DNA of 64,000 bases, taken from DATAGZ01 sp036263455 (GTDB lineage: Bacteria; Pseudomonadota; Alphaproteobacteria; Dongiales; Dongiaceae). The translations under genes and the position numbers were made by a program. The DNA is taken from positions 62,001-126,000 of the forward strand of contig DATAGZ010000006.1 in NCBI GenBank assembly GCA_036263455.1. Reading direction: 5' to 3'. The notes below the pieces were generated by a model that was not told the origin of the DNA, ran no database searches, and saw only the letters and a list, made by a program, of their open reading frames with translations. This document shows, one piece after another, positions 43,482 to 52,321 of this stretch (within the stretch, counting starts at the first letter, position 1; every line of letters begins with the position of its first letter).

Positions 43482-43880
43482 ATGCCACTCGCCATCGCGT
43501 TAAGACCGGGAGAAAAGGTCATTATCAATGGCGCCGTCATCAGTCTCGACGATCGCAAGGGCTTGTTTCTCTACAATCACGCCCACGTTCTGCGGGAGCG
43601 GGAAATTCTGCGCGACGATCAGGCGGTGACCTTGCCGGAGCGGCTTTACCTCAGCATCCAGCTTCTCTATCTCTTTCCCGCCGACGAGCAGGATCTGCTC
43701 GTCAAATTCCGCCTCTGTCACAGCGAAGTCTCGGTCAATTTTCCCGCCTGGAGCGCCGCCCTGGCGGAGATCAACCGATTGATTCTTGTCCACGACTATT
43801 ACCGCGCCCTTAAAATCGCAGCGAAATTGCGGGAAGAGGATTTGCCCTTGGAATACGCCGAGGCGTTACGGCCAGGTTGA
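43482..43880 (+). CDS. flbT: Flagellin post-transcriptional regulator FlbT
   Basis: FlbT binds the 5' leader of flagellin mRNA and, in Caulobacter, promotes its decay until the hook is complete. The 132-residue protein has the family's RPGEKVIINGAVISL start, HAHVLREREIL, and LSIQLLYLFPADEQ followed by HDYYRALKIAAKLRE. AAGGAG precedes the ATG. It lies 53 bases after flagellin, beyond a terminator, so it is either read through or transcribed from its own weak promoter. No flaF gene accompanies it. Confidence 0.92.
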   Translation: MPLAIALRPGEKVIINGAVISLDDRKGLFLYNHAHVLREREILRDDQAVTLPERLYLSIQLLYLFPADEQDLLVKFRLCHSEVSVNFPAWSAALAEINRLILVHDYYRALKIAAKLREEDLPLEYAEALRPG

Positions 43881-43904
43881 TTTTCGGCAAAATTGTTTTA
43901 TAAT
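43877..43904 (+). promoter_or_regulatory. Candidate promoter of erpA
   Basis: TTGATT (43877-43882), a 16-base spacer and a perfect TATAAT (43899-43904). Initiation near 43911 would leave only about eight leader bases before the erpA ATG. Confidence 0.45.
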
Positions 43905-43918
43905 AACGCCGAGGCATC

Positions 43919-44254
43919 ATGGAACGTGCAATCGCCATAACGCCCAACGCGGCGAAGCGGATCGCCTATCTCCGTACGCAGGAGGGCGATCAAGAACTCA
44001 TGTTGCGCCTGGCGGTGTCCGGAGGCGGATGCTCAGGATTTCAATACGGCTTTTCCTTCGACAAGCATAGCAATGGCGACGATCACATTTTCGAGCGTGA
44101 CGGTGTTCGCATCGTGGTGGACGACACGTCTCTGGATTTGCTGAACGGTGCGGAAATCGATTTCGTGGAAGATCTGATTGGCGCGTCTTTCCAGGTTCGT
44201 AATCCCAACGCCACTTCTTCTTGCGGCTGCGGCAATTCTTTCGCCGTCGGCTGA
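43919..44254 (+). CDS. erpA: A-type iron-sulfur insertion protein ErpA
   Basis: This second A-type carrier of 111 residues delivers Fe-S clusters to apoproteins such as the IspG/IspH type. The cysteines are in SGGGCSGFQYGF and SSCGCGNSF, with the usual FQVRNPN before the last pair. It is distinguished from the operon-borne iscA at 346 by context: erpA next to xth is a frequent alphaproteobacterial arrangement. GAGG lies just before the ATG. It ends 6 bases before xth. Confidence 0.9.
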   Translation: MERAIAITPNAAKRIAYLRTQEGDQELMLRLAVSGGGCSGFQYGFSFDKHSNGDDHIFERDGVRIVVDDTSLDLLNGAEIDFVEDLIGASFQVRNPNATSSCGCGNSFAVG

Positions 44255-44260
44255 GCGCCG

Positions 44261-45058
44261 ATGCCGGTCATTGCCAGTTTTAACGTCAACTCGCTGCGCG
44301 CGCGCCTCATTCACGTATTGGATTGGCTGAAGACCGCCAAGCCCGATGTCGCCCTTCTGCAGGAGATCAAGTGCCAGGATCACGATATGCCGATCATGGA
44401 GATCGAGGAGCTTGGCTACAATACCGCCGTATGCGGCCAGAAGAGCTATAACGGCGTTGCGATTTTGTCGCGCTCGCCGCTGCATATCGAGCGGCGCGGC
44501 CTGCCGAATAATGGCGACGATGACCAGGCGCGCTATATCGAGGCGGTCATCGATAACCCGGAAGGGAAGCGTCACAAAGCATTCCGCGTCGCCAGCATCT
44601 ATGTTCCGAATGGGAATCCGGTCGGCACGGAAAAATATCCTTATAAATTGCGTTTCATGGAACGGCTCGCCGGGCACGCCCGTCAACTTCTCGCACTGGA
44701 AGAGCCCGTCGTGCTGGGAGGCGATTATAACGTGGCGCCCGCCGATATCGACGTCTACGACCCGGTTGCCTGGCGCGACGACGCCTTGTGTCTTCCCGAA
44801 ACCCGCGCCAAGTTCCGCACGCTTTTGCATGCAGGGTATGTCGATGCTTTGCGCGCCATGGATCCGGCGAGTGTACGCTACACTTTCTGGGACTACCAGC
44901 AGGGCCGCTGGCAGCATGATCAAGGTCTGCGCATCGATCATCTGCTTCTTTCGCCCCAAGCGGCGGATCGGCTGAGCGAATGTGCCGTAGACCGAGCGCC
45001 GCGCGCGGGGATCAAGCCCAGCGATCATACGCCGATCTGGTGCCGGCTCGACCTCTAA
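44261..45058 (+). CDS. xth: Exodeoxyribonuclease III (AP endonuclease)
   Basis: This enzyme incises abasic sites and removes 3' blocking groups in base-excision repair. The 265-residue protein has the XthA fold markers IASFNVNSLRARLIHVLDWL, the metal-binding Glu in ALLQEIKCQD, GGDYNVAP and the C-terminal RIDHLL ... KPSDHTPIW. It is translated just after erpA. Its last 19 bases may overlap the GTG start of the following unknown gene. Confidence 0.95.
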   Translation: MPVIASFNVNSLRARLIHVLDWLKTAKPDVALLQEIKCQDHDMPIMEIEELGYNTAVCGQKSYNGVAILSRSPLHIERRGLPNNGDDDQARYIEAVIDNPEGKRHKAFRVASIYVPNGNPVGTEKYPYKLRFMERLAGHARQLLALEEPVVLGGDYNVAPADIDVYDPVAWRDDALCLPETRAKFRTLLHAGYVDALRAMDPASVRYTFWDYQQGRWQHDQGLRIDHLLLSPQAADRLSECAVDRAPRAGIKPSDHTPIWCRLDL

Positions 45059-45366
45059 ATCCTGCTCATCTGGATGAAGCGCGGGAGATCCTTCGCGAGA
45101 GCGCGGGTCCGCTGACCCTGCTCGGTCCCGCCCGCGCGTTGGGCATATATGGCATCCCCTGGTTCATGGCGCTCGATAAGATGCTGCGAAAAGAATTTCC
45201 GCATTATGACGGCATGGTACTCGATGCCGCCGAGCGCGCCGATCATGCCCATGAGGCGCTCAGCGGCGGTCTCGGCCCGGTACTGTTCTCCGGCAATCGC
45301 CGCGCTGGCGAATCCCTGCGCGAGATAGCCTCGAAAATGGGGACGGTGCTCATCCTCTTGGCGTGA
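45040..45366 (+). CDS. Hypothetical protein after xth
   Basis: I do not recognise this protein of about 108 residues. From a GTG at 45040 it reads PLNPAHLDEAREILRES, then GPARALGIYGIPWFMALDKM and PHYDGMVLDAAERADHAHEA, ending in a hydrophobic MGTVLILLA. The text is natural and has no signal peptide, and the Leu/Gly-rich middle could be a small alpha/beta fold. The start is uncertain because the frame is open into xth. It is flanked by xth and a class I aldolase on the same strand. Confidence 0.6.
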   Translation: MPARPLNPAHLDEAREILRESAGPLTLLGPARALGIYGIPWFMALDKMLRKEFPHYDGMVLDAAERADHAHEALSGGLGPVLFSGNRRAGESLREIASKMGTVLILLA

Positions 45367-45405
45367 AGGACGGGATTTTGTATGGTGCCGCGGAGGGAGA
45401 CACCC

Positions 45406-46320
45406 ATGAGCCGTGCGGTTCGCGACATATTGGATAAGTACGAAAGCGACAATCCGGGAACGCGGGCCAACCTCGCCCGTATCCTGATGCAGGGCCGGCT
45501 GGCCGGGACCGGTAAGCTGGTCATCCTGCCGGTGGACCAGGGGTTCGAACATGGTCCGGCCCGCAGCTTCGCCCCCAATCCGGAAGCCTACGATCCGCAC
45601 TACCATTTCAGCCTGGCGATCGAGGCCGGCCTGTCGGCCTATGCGGCGCCGCTAGGTGCGCTGGAGGCGGGTGCGGCGACCTTCGCCGGGCAGATTCCGC
45701 TCATTCTCAAAGTGAATTCCTCCAACTCCCTGGCCATGCTCAAGGACCAGGCGGTCACGGGGTCGGTGCGCGATGCGCTACGCCTCGGTTGCTCGGCCAT
45801 CGGCTTCACCATTTATCCAGGCAGCCAGCACGCCTTCGCCATGATGGAAGAAATCCGGGCGATGGCGGAGGAGGCGAAGGCCGTCGGCCTCGCCGTCGTC
45901 ATCTGGTCCTATCCCCGCGGAGACAGTCTCAGTAAGGACGGAGAGACCGCGCTCGATATCTGCGCCTATGCGGCCCACATGGCAGCGCTGTTAGGCGCCC
46001 ATATCATCAAGGTCAAACCGCCTACGGCACATATCGAGCAGCCGGAGGCACAGAAGATCTATACGGCACATGGCATTGCAACTGCGACCATGGCGGAGCG
46101 TATCGCCCACGTTCGCCGCGCCTGCTTCGACGGAAGGCGCCTGGTGGTCTTCTCGGGTGGTGCCGCCAAGGGCGAAGAGGGGCTTTATGAGGAGGTGCGG
46201 GCGATCCGCGATGGGGGTGGCAGCGGCTCGATCATCGGACGCAACTCCTTCCAGCGTCCGCGCGCCCAGGCTCTGGCTCTGCTTGACCGAATCATCCGGA
46301 TTTATCGGGGTCAGGAATAA
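45406..46320 (+). CDS. Class I fructose-bisphosphate aldolase (DhnA/FbaB type)
   Basis: This Schiff-base aldolase of 304 residues cleaves fructose 1,6-bisphosphate. It has the family text KLVILPVDQGFEHGPARSF near the start, the probable Schiff-base Lys in HIIKVKPPTAH, and the phosphate-binding VVFSGGAAKGEEGLYEE and GGSGSIIGRNSFQRP. The ATG at 45406 has GGAGGGAG upstream; an earlier ATG at 45382 adds eight unsupported residues. No metal-dependent class II aldolase is present in the window, so this may serve glycolysis together with gap. The 183 bases after it, up to the atp operon end, hold nothing I can name. Confidence 0.92.
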   Translation: MSRAVRDILDKYESDNPGTRANLARILMQGRLAGTGKLVILPVDQGFEHGPARSFAPNPEAYDPHYHFSLAIEAGLSAYAAPLGALEAGAATFAGQIPLILKVNSSNSLAMLKDQAVTGSVRDALRLGCSAIGFTIYPGSQHAFAMMEEIRAMAEEAKAVGLAVVIWSYPRGDSLSKDGETALDICAYAAHMAALLGAHIIKVKPPTAHIEQPEAQKIYTAHGIATATMAERIAHVRRACFDGRRLVVFSGGAAKGEEGLYEEVRAIRDGGGSGSIIGRNSFQRPRAQALALLDRIIRIYRGQE

Positions 46321-46503
46321 TAAACCGGCGGACCCCCTTACCCATACCTAAAAATGCATGCCGAGCCACGGGTCGCAATCTGATACAATAACCCCTCTCG
46401 ATGAGAAAGGTTGGTGGGAGGTGATAGAGGATAGACATCAGAGGACAGGTGTCACTCTTCGCCGCGCCGCTCTAAAGCCGCGACCCTCTCCCGATGTGAG
46501 CGG

Positions 46504-46992
46504 TTAGTGCCTTAAATGATGGGGTAGATCGGCGATGGCGCGGTCGACGAGCCCGCCTGCCTTGGCCTCGGTCAGGGCGCCTTTGATCAAACCATGAGCC
46601 TCGGCGACGGCGCGGCGGACCGTTTCGGCGCGGATCTCGGCCACTGCCTGGGCTTCGGCCTGCCCGATCTTCTCCATGGCGCCGCGCATGCGACGATTGA
46701 GCGATTCCTCGAGCGCAGTCTTTGCCTGTCTAGCCTGTTCGGCAGCAAGGTGCTCCGCCTGTTCCAGGATTTCGCGAGACTCGCCAGCGGCGGCACGGCG
46801 TTTGCGCTGGTACTCCTCGAGCAGGGCTTGCGCCTCGTCGCGCAGCTTCTGTGCTTCCTCGATTTGGCCGCGTATCTGGGCGGCGCGCTTGTCCAGGGCC
46901 GAGGTGGCTGCCGTCCATGCCTTTTTTCCTGTCAGAGCCAGGAAGATCAGCAGGGCGATGGCGGTCCAGAAATGCGGATCTTGAATATCCAT
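46504..46992 (-). CDS. atpF: ATP synthase F0 subunit b
   Basis: The b subunit is part of the peripheral stalk joining F0 to F1. The 162-residue protein has one membrane helix at residues 9-22 (WTAIALLIFLAL) and a long charged helix rich in Ala, Glu and Arg. Last gene of the F0 operon atpI-atpB-atpE-b'-b, starting 2 bases after the b' stop. The end at 46504 faces the aldolase gene. Confidence 0.9.
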   Translation of the reverse strand: MDIQDPHFWTAIALLIFLALTGKKAWTAATSALDKRAAQIRGQIEEAQKLRDEAQALLEEYQRKRRAAAGESREILEQAEHLAAEQARQAKTALEESLNRRMRGAMEKIGQAEAQAVAEIRAETVRRAVAEAHGLIKGALTEAKAGGLVDRAIADLPHHLRH

Positions 46993-46994
46993 GA

Positions 46995-47426
46995 TTACCC
47001 CAGCAGCTTCTCGACCATCCGCTCGGCCAGCGGATGGGTCACGGTCTCCATCTCCTTGAGCGCTTGCACCTTCGCCGAGGAGATCCGCTTTTCGGCGGAT
47101 TGGGTTTCTTCCTTGATGCGGTGAGCGAAGGCTTGCTCGCGGCCCTGCGTTTCGGCGGCGATTTCCGCAGCCGCGCGACGCAGCGTTTCTTGTGCCTGTG
47201 CCCGCGCGCTGGCGAGTTCGGCCTCATAGGCCTTCAAGGCGGCTTGTGCCTCCTCCTTGAGCCGCTCGGCGCGCTCGATATTGCCCTCGATCCGATCGTT
47301 ACGCTCCCCCAGCACCTTGGCCACGCGCGGCAGGGCGATGTAGCTCATGAGCAGGTAAAGCGCCAGGAAAGTAATGGCGAGCCATACCAGCTGGGGCAGG
47401 AAAACGGCGGGATCGAGTTGCGGCAT
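46995..47426 (-). CDS. ATP synthase F0 subunit b'
   Basis: The divergent second b-type subunit forms a heterodimeric stalk with b, as in photosynthetic and alphaproteobacterial enzymes. The 143-residue protein starts MPQLDPAVFLPQLVWLAITF, with one membrane helix and a Pro shortly after the start. A typical b' stretch YIALPRVAKVLGERNDRIEG and a long coiled coil follow. It lies 11 bases downstream of atpE. Naming differs between genomes (atpG or atpF2), so no symbol is given. Confidence 0.9.
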   Translation of the reverse strand: MPQLDPAVFLPQLVWLAITFLALYLLMSYIALPRVAKVLGERNDRIEGNIERAERLKEEAQAALKAYEAELASARAQAQETLRRAAAEIAAETQGREQAFAHRIKEETQSAEKRISSAKVQALKEMETVTHPLAERMVEKLLG

Positions 47427-47437
47427 CGTGGAACGAA

Positions 47438-47665
47438 CTAGAACACGAATAGGATGAGCATCGCGATGACGAAGGCGAACAGGCCGGTCGCTTCGACGAG
47501 CGCGAAGGTCAGCATGACGCGGCCGAACAGCCGGTCCGCGGCCGCGGGATTGCGCAGCGCGCCCGACATGTAATTGCCGAACAGCAGGCCCAGGCCGATA
47601 CCGGCACCGCCGAGGGCAAGGGCGGCAATACCCGCGCCAATCATTTTTGCAGCTTGAAGGTCCAT
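47438..47665 (-). CDS. atpE: ATP synthase F0 subunit c
   Basis: The c subunits form the proton-driven rotor ring. The 75-residue hairpin has the glycine-rich first helix (GGAGIGLGLLFGNY), the polar loop ALRNPAAADRLFGR and the proton-carrying Glu58 in ALVEATGLFAF. Glu rather than Asp and length 75 are usual for alphaproteobacteria. AAGGAG lies before the ATG. Confidence 0.97.
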   Translation of the reverse strand: MDLQAAKMIGAGIAALALGGAGIGLGLLFGNYMSGALRNPAAADRLFGRVMLTFALVEATGLFAFVIAMLILFVF

Positions 47666-47679
47666 TTTTTTCTCCTTGA

Positions 47680-48420
47680 TTAATGGCTCAGGTTGATCGA
47701 ATCGTTGAGGTAGATGCAGGTCAGGATTGCAAACACATAGGCCTGCAAGCAGGCGATCAGGAATTCGAGGCCTGTCATCGCCGTGATAAAGGCCAGCGGC
47801 AGCCAGCCCATCCAGATGCCTATTGCATAGACGAACGCTCCCACCACGACCAGCATGACGTGGCCTGCCACCATATTGGCGAATAGTCGGATGGACAGCG
47901 AAAGGGGGCGAATGCAGTAGGAAATGATCTCGATGGGGATCATGAGGGGCAGCAGCCAGAGCGGAGCGCCCTTGGGAACGAAATATCCGAAGAAATGCGT
48001 CCCATGCCGGACAAAGCCGATAATCGTCGCGATGATGAAGACCATGATCGCCAGCGCGAAGGTCACCACGATATGCGAGGTTACGGTGAAGGCGCCGGGA
48101 ACGAGGCCGATCAGATTAGCGAAGAGCACAAACATGAACAGGCTGAAAACGAATGGGAAATATTTGCGGCCTTCGGAACCGACATTCTCCTTGAGCATGT
48201 TGGCGATAAAGTCATAGAGCAATTCAACTGCGCTCTGCAGCCGCCCGGGTACGATCGAGGCCCGGCTCATCCCCAGCAGGATTACCAGCGTGATGGCGAT
48301 GACGATGATGGCCATCCACAGGGACGAGTTGGTGAAGCTCGCATCGAACGCGCCGATATGAATCGGCACGATCGGCTCGATCGTGAACTGCTCCAAAGGA
48401 TTGAGACGAACACCCGCCAC
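47680..48420 (-). CDS. atpB: ATP synthase F0 subunit a
   Basis: The a subunit provides the proton half-channels next to the c ring. The 246-residue protein has five or six hydrophobic helices and the essential Arg in SLSIRLFANMVAGH. The N-terminus NPLEQFTIEPIVPIHIG is typical of alphaproteobacterial AtpB. It is separated from atpE by 14 bases. Confidence 0.97.
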   Translation of the reverse strand: MAGVRLNPLEQFTIEPIVPIHIGAFDASFTNSSLWMAIIVIAITLVILLGMSRASIVPGRLQSAVELLYDFIANMLKENVGSEGRKYFPFVFSLFMFVLFANLIGLVPGAFTVTSHIVVTFALAIMVFIIATIIGFVRHGTHFFGYFVPKGAPLWLLPLMIPIEIISYCIRPLSLSIRLFANMVAGHVMLVVVGAFVYAIGIWMGWLPLAFITAMTGLEFLIACLQAYVFAILTCIYLNDSINLSH

Positions 48421-48451
48421 TATTCCCCCATGCGCCCTAGGGCGCGGCTAC

Positions 48452-48769
48452 TTACTCATCTTTACGCAACCGACGCTCAATATCCTTGCTCAAACGCACG
48501 ATATTGAGAATACCGGCAGCCAGTCCCAAGATCATCAATGTGATCAGGAACAGCGGCTTGGTGCCCAGCCATCGGTCGAGATAATATCCCGCACCGAGGC
48601 CAACCAGCAGGCCAACCACGAGCTCGATCGAAATCCGCGAAACCAGCCCCGCGACACCGGCCTCGCGATTGGTTTCGCGCGAAGGCTGTGCAGTGTGCTC
48701 GGTGCGGTTTTTCAGTTCTTCGAGCTCCCTGTCCAAGCGACGGAACTTATCGGAATCCTTGGGATCCAT
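48452..48769 (-). CDS. atpI: AtpI/AtpZ-type ATP synthase assembly protein
   Basis: This 105-residue protein has a charged N-terminal half (SDKFRRLDRELEELKNRTE) and two membrane helices (ISIELVVGLLVGLGAGYYLD and ITLMILGLAAGILNIVRL). AtpI homologues assist c-ring assembly or magnesium supply. It is first in the F0 operon and follows smc on the same strand after 84 bases. Confidence 0.88.
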   Translation of the reverse strand: MDPKDSDKFRRLDRELEELKNRTEHTAQPSRETNREAGVAGLVSRISIELVVGLLVGLGAGYYLDRWLGTKPLFLITLMILGLAAGILNIVRLSKDIERRLRKDE

Positions 48770-48853
48770 TGCACCTTTCCACCGCCGGTCAAGCGGGCGG
48801 CACCATAGAATTCACCTTAGTCCCTGTCAAGCCGATTCGCGGAAATTTGTTCC

Positions 48854-51800
48854 TTATGCAACACGGGCATGCCGGATTTCCTCGGCCTGCTGAAGGTCGA
48901 CGGAGACGAGCTGGGAAATGCCACGCTCCGCCATGGTAACGCCGAAGAGCCGATCCATGCGCGCCATGGTCAGCCGATGATGGGTAATGATCAGAAAACG
49001 CGTCGTCCCCTTTTGCGCCAATTGTTCAACTAGATTGCAGAAACGTTCAACATTCGCATCGTCGAGCGGCGCATCGACCTCGTCGAGAACGCAGATCGGC
49101 GCGGGGTTGACCAGGAAAACCGCAAAGAGGAGCGCAAGCGCGGTCAGGGCCTGTTCGCCGCCCGAGAGGAGCGAGAGCACCTGCAGCCGCTTTCCGGGCG
49201 GGCTCGCGAAGATCTCCAGCCCAGCATCCAGGGGGTCCTCTGCCTCGGTCAGCTGCAGATGGGCCTTGCCGCCACCGAATAGCGAGACGAACAGCGACTG
49301 GAAATGGCCGTTCACCAGCTCGAAGGCGGCGAGAAGCCGTTCCCGGCCTTCCCGGTTCAAGCTGGAAATGCCCTGGCGCAGCCGGGCGATGGCATTGACG
49401 AGATCGGAGCGTTCCGACTGCATTCCGCTCAACTGTGTCTCAAGCTCGCCGGCCTCGGCTTCCGCCCGAAGGTTGACCGGGCCCATATTATCCCGCTCGC
49501 GCAACAGACGCTCGACCTGCTCCTCGATCGTCTTGCGCGCGGGGCGGTCCTGCTCGGGATCGACCGCTGCGATATGGACGCATTCCTCGGGAGAGCAATC
49601 GAGTCTTTCGCGAATGCGCTCGGTCAAGGTCTGGGCGGCTTCCTGGGCTTGGGCGATTGCTGCCTCGGCGCGGATGCGATTTTCGCGCGCCTGTGCCAGA
49701 CGTGCTTCATGGTCCTTGAGCGTGACATCGGCCTCGCGCAATTCGCTTTCGGCTTGGGCGAGAGCGTCCGCCGCGTCGCGGCGGGCGAGGGTGGCTTCTT
49801 CAATCAGCGCCAAAGCCTGAAGGCGCCGTTCCTTGAGTGCGGCGGGCGCGGCTTCGAGCCGGCTCAGCTCCTCGGCGAGCACCAGCTGCCGCTGGTCGAG
49901 CTTTTCCGCATGCTCGCGCGCGCGGCCCGCCCGTTCCTGCCAGGACGCATCCTCGCTCTCGATATCGCGCAGGCGATTGTTGCGGTCGTTGCGCGCGCGC
50001 CGCAGAATCTCGATGGTGCTGCGGAATTCGACGAGAGCAGAGCGTCGCTCCGCTAAGGATGTCTGCGACGATCCCAGGGCTTCGCGCAATTGGTCGAGCG
50101 GAGGCAACGTTTTTTCTGCATCCTGGACTTCCGCAAGCGAAGCATTTGTTTCGGCAAGCGAATGCTCGATTTCGGCGATGGCGCTCTCGACGACCGCCAT
50201 GTCCTGATTGCGTGCGGCCGCCCGCTTTTCCGCCTCGGCGCTTTTGGCGCGCGCTTCGCGCAGTGCGGCCTCGCATATCTGCCACCCCTCACGGCTATCC
50301 TGTTCGCGGGTAACGGCTTCCTGGCGGGCGGTACGAAGCGCGGTGAACCGGTCGAGCATGTGGTGGGTTTTATCGTCCTGCTCGATGCGCTGACGCTCGA
50401 TTTCCTGCAGGCGATTGCGGCGCTCCAGCCGTAGCTGGGATGCCTTGGGCGCAGTGGCGCTCACAGTAAAACCGTCCCAGCGATAGAGCGCGCCGGCCCG
50501 CGTGACCAGCCTCTGCCCTTGCACGAGGCGCGGGAGGAGGGCGCGGCAGGCCTCGTCATCCACGCACAGGCCGATCTGCGTCAATCGCGCTGAAAGAACC
50601 GGACTGCCCGTCACGTAACGGGCAAGCGGCTCGGCGCCTTCAGGCAGGTCGGCATGCGCGGCGATACCCTGGCCACTCCAATAAGAAGGGGCGAGGGCGT
50701 CGAGCGCGGCGTGAAGATCGTCGCCCAGCGCGGCCGCGAGAGCGGCTTCGTACCCCGGGGTCACGGCGAGGCTGTCTATGACGGGGGGGAAGTTTTCATC
50801 AAAATCGCTCGCGAGGAGGCCGCGCAGGGCCTCTTCTTCGGCGCGCAGGCGATTGGCCTGGTTTTCCTGCTCCTGCCAGTTTTGCCGCGCGCTGAACTCC
50901 TGCTCTTCCGCGGCGCGGCGGGCCTGCTCGGCGGCACGCACGGCTTCCTCGCCGGCGCGTGCGCGTTGTTCCCGCGCTTCCACTTCCGCCATCCAGTGCT
51001 GCGCATCCCGGTCCGCCGCCAGTTCGGCTGCGAGCTTGCTTTGTCTCTCCTTGAGGGAGGCCAGCCGCTCGCCCATCCGGCCGATCCGGGTCTGCAATTC
51101 GTCGCGGCGCTGCGCCTGCTGGCGGTGCAGGCTTTCCGCCTCGGCCATGGCGCGGGTCATCGCCGCATGTTTTTCATCGGCTTCCTCGAGCGCCGCCTGG
51201 GCGCTGTCGAGCGCGGCCTGCGCTTCCTCGGCCTCCCGGACGGCCTGTTCCTCCGCCGCCTGCAAGACCGTGCGTTCCCCGCGCAGTTTCTCGATGGCCT
51301 GCGCGGCATCGGCGAGGACGTTGCGCTGGGCATCCTGGTCGGCAGCAATATCCGTGCGCTGGCGCTCGGCTTCCTGGATTTTTTCGCGCAGAAGCTCTTC
51401 CTCGCGTTCAATCTGAGCGCGCTCGAGCGTGAAGCGCTGCAGCTCCGCGGCTTTTTCTGCTTCGCGCTCGCGCAGTGGCGCCAGGGTCGCCGCCGCTTCG
51501 CTTTGTCGGGTCGAAGCAATGGCGACTGAGGAAACGAGCGAGACCACGTGCCCATCCGCCTCGGTGAGATGAGTCGCCACCTGATCGAGACGCGCGCGCG
51601 CCTCGTCCCACAGAAGATGAAACAGCAGTGCCTCGGTCTGGCGGATCCGATCGTTGATCGTGCGGTAGCGCGACGCCTGGCGTGACTGCTTTTTCAATTG
51701 ATTGAGCTGGCTTTCGAGGGTCACGATCACGTCATCGAGGCGGGCGAGATTGGCCTCGGCCGCTTTGAGGCGCAGCTCGGCCTCGTGACGGCGCGAATGG

Positions 51801-52321
51801 AGGCCGGTAATTCCTGCGGCTTCCTCCAGCAGCGTCCGCCGGTCCAGCGGCTTGGCGTTAACGATCGTGCCGATCCGCCCCTGGCTCACCAGACCAGTCG
51901 AATGGGCGCCGGTTGCTGCATCCGCAAATAACAGCTGGACATCGCGCGCGCGCGCGCCCTTGCCGTTGACATTGTACGTCGAGCCTTCGCCCCGGTCGAT
52001 ACGCCGGGTGACCTCGATCTCGTCATCGTCATTGAACTGGGCAGGAACGGCCCGCATGCTGTTATCGAGGACGAGGCTGACCTCGGCGCGGTTGCGCGAA
52101 GGGCGGGTGGCCGAGCCCGCGAAGATCACGTCGTCCATTTCCCCGCCGCGCATGCGCTTGGCGGAGGTTTCTCCCATGACCCAGCGCAATGCCTCGACGA
52201 GATTCGATTTGCCGCAGCCATTCGGCCCGACGATGCCGGTCATGCCTGCCTGGATATCGAGTTCGGTGGGGTCGACGAATGACTTGAAGCCCGCCAGGCG
52301 GAGCTTGGTGAAACTAACCAT
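48854..52321 (-). CDS. smc: Chromosome segregation ATPase SMC
   Basis: SMC dimers with ScpA and ScpB extrude DNA loops and drive chromosome segregation. The 1155-residue protein has Walker A GPNGCGKSN at residues 32-40 and two long coiled coils. The hinge lies around residues 510-640 (EGAEPLARYVTGSPVLSA), and the ABC signature LLSGGEQALTALALLFAV and Walker B PICVLDEVDAPLDDAN are near the C-terminus. The ATG directly abuts the dsbA-like stop, an arrangement common in alphaproteobacteria. Confidence 0.97.
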   Translation of the reverse strand: MVSFTKLRLAGFKSFVDPTELDIQAGMTGIVGPNGCGKSNLVEALRWVMGETSAKRMRGGEMDDVIFAGSATRPSRNRAEVSLVLDNSMRAVPAQFNDDDEIEVTRRIDRGEGSTYNVNGKGARARDVQLLFADAATGAHSTGLVSQGRIGTIVNAKPLDRRTLLEEAAGITGLHSRRHEAELRLKAAEANLARLDDVIVTLESQLNQLKKQSRQASRYRTINDRIRQTEALLFHLLWDEARARLDQVATHLTEADGHVVSLVSSVAIASTRQSEAAATLAPLREREAEKAAELQRFTLERAQIEREEELLREKIQEAERQRTDIAADQDAQRNVLADAAQAIEKLRGERTVLQAAEEQAVREAEEAQAALDSAQAALEEADEKHAAMTRAMAEAESLHRQQAQRRDELQTRIGRMGERLASLKERQSKLAAELAADRDAQHWMAEVEAREQRARAGEEAVRAAEQARRAAEEQEFSARQNWQEQENQANRLRAEEEALRGLLASDFDENFPPVIDSLAVTPGYEAALAAALGDDLHAALDALAPSYWSGQGIAAHADLPEGAEPLARYVTGSPVLSARLTQIGLCVDDEACRALLPRLVQGQRLVTRAGALYRWDGFTVSATAPKASQLRLERRNRLQEIERQRIEQDDKTHHMLDRFTALRTARQEAVTREQDSREGWQICEAALREARAKSAEAEKRAAARNQDMAVVESAIAEIEHSLAETNASLAEVQDAEKTLPPLDQLREALGSSQTSLAERRSALVEFRSTIEILRRARNDRNNRLRDIESEDASWQERAGRAREHAEKLDQRQLVLAEELSRLEAAPAALKERRLQALALIEEATLARRDAADALAQAESELREADVTLKDHEARLAQARENRIRAEAAIAQAQEAAQTLTERIRERLDCSPEECVHIAAVDPEQDRPARKTIEEQVERLLRERDNMGPVNLRAEAEAGELETQLSGMQSERSDLVNAIARLRQGISSLNREGRERLLAAFELVNGHFQSLFVSLFGGGKAHLQLTEAEDPLDAGLEIFASPPGKRLQVLSLLSGGEQALTALALLFAVFLVNPAPICVLDEVDAPLDDANVERFCNLVEQLAQKGTTRFLIITHHRLTMARMDRLFGVTMAERGISQLVSVDLQQAEEIRHARVA

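Noticed and set aside
46321..46503. Possible small RNA between aldolase and the atp operon
   Set aside because: No strong hairpin with a T-run and no promoter found in the 183 bases; I see nothing to support a feature.
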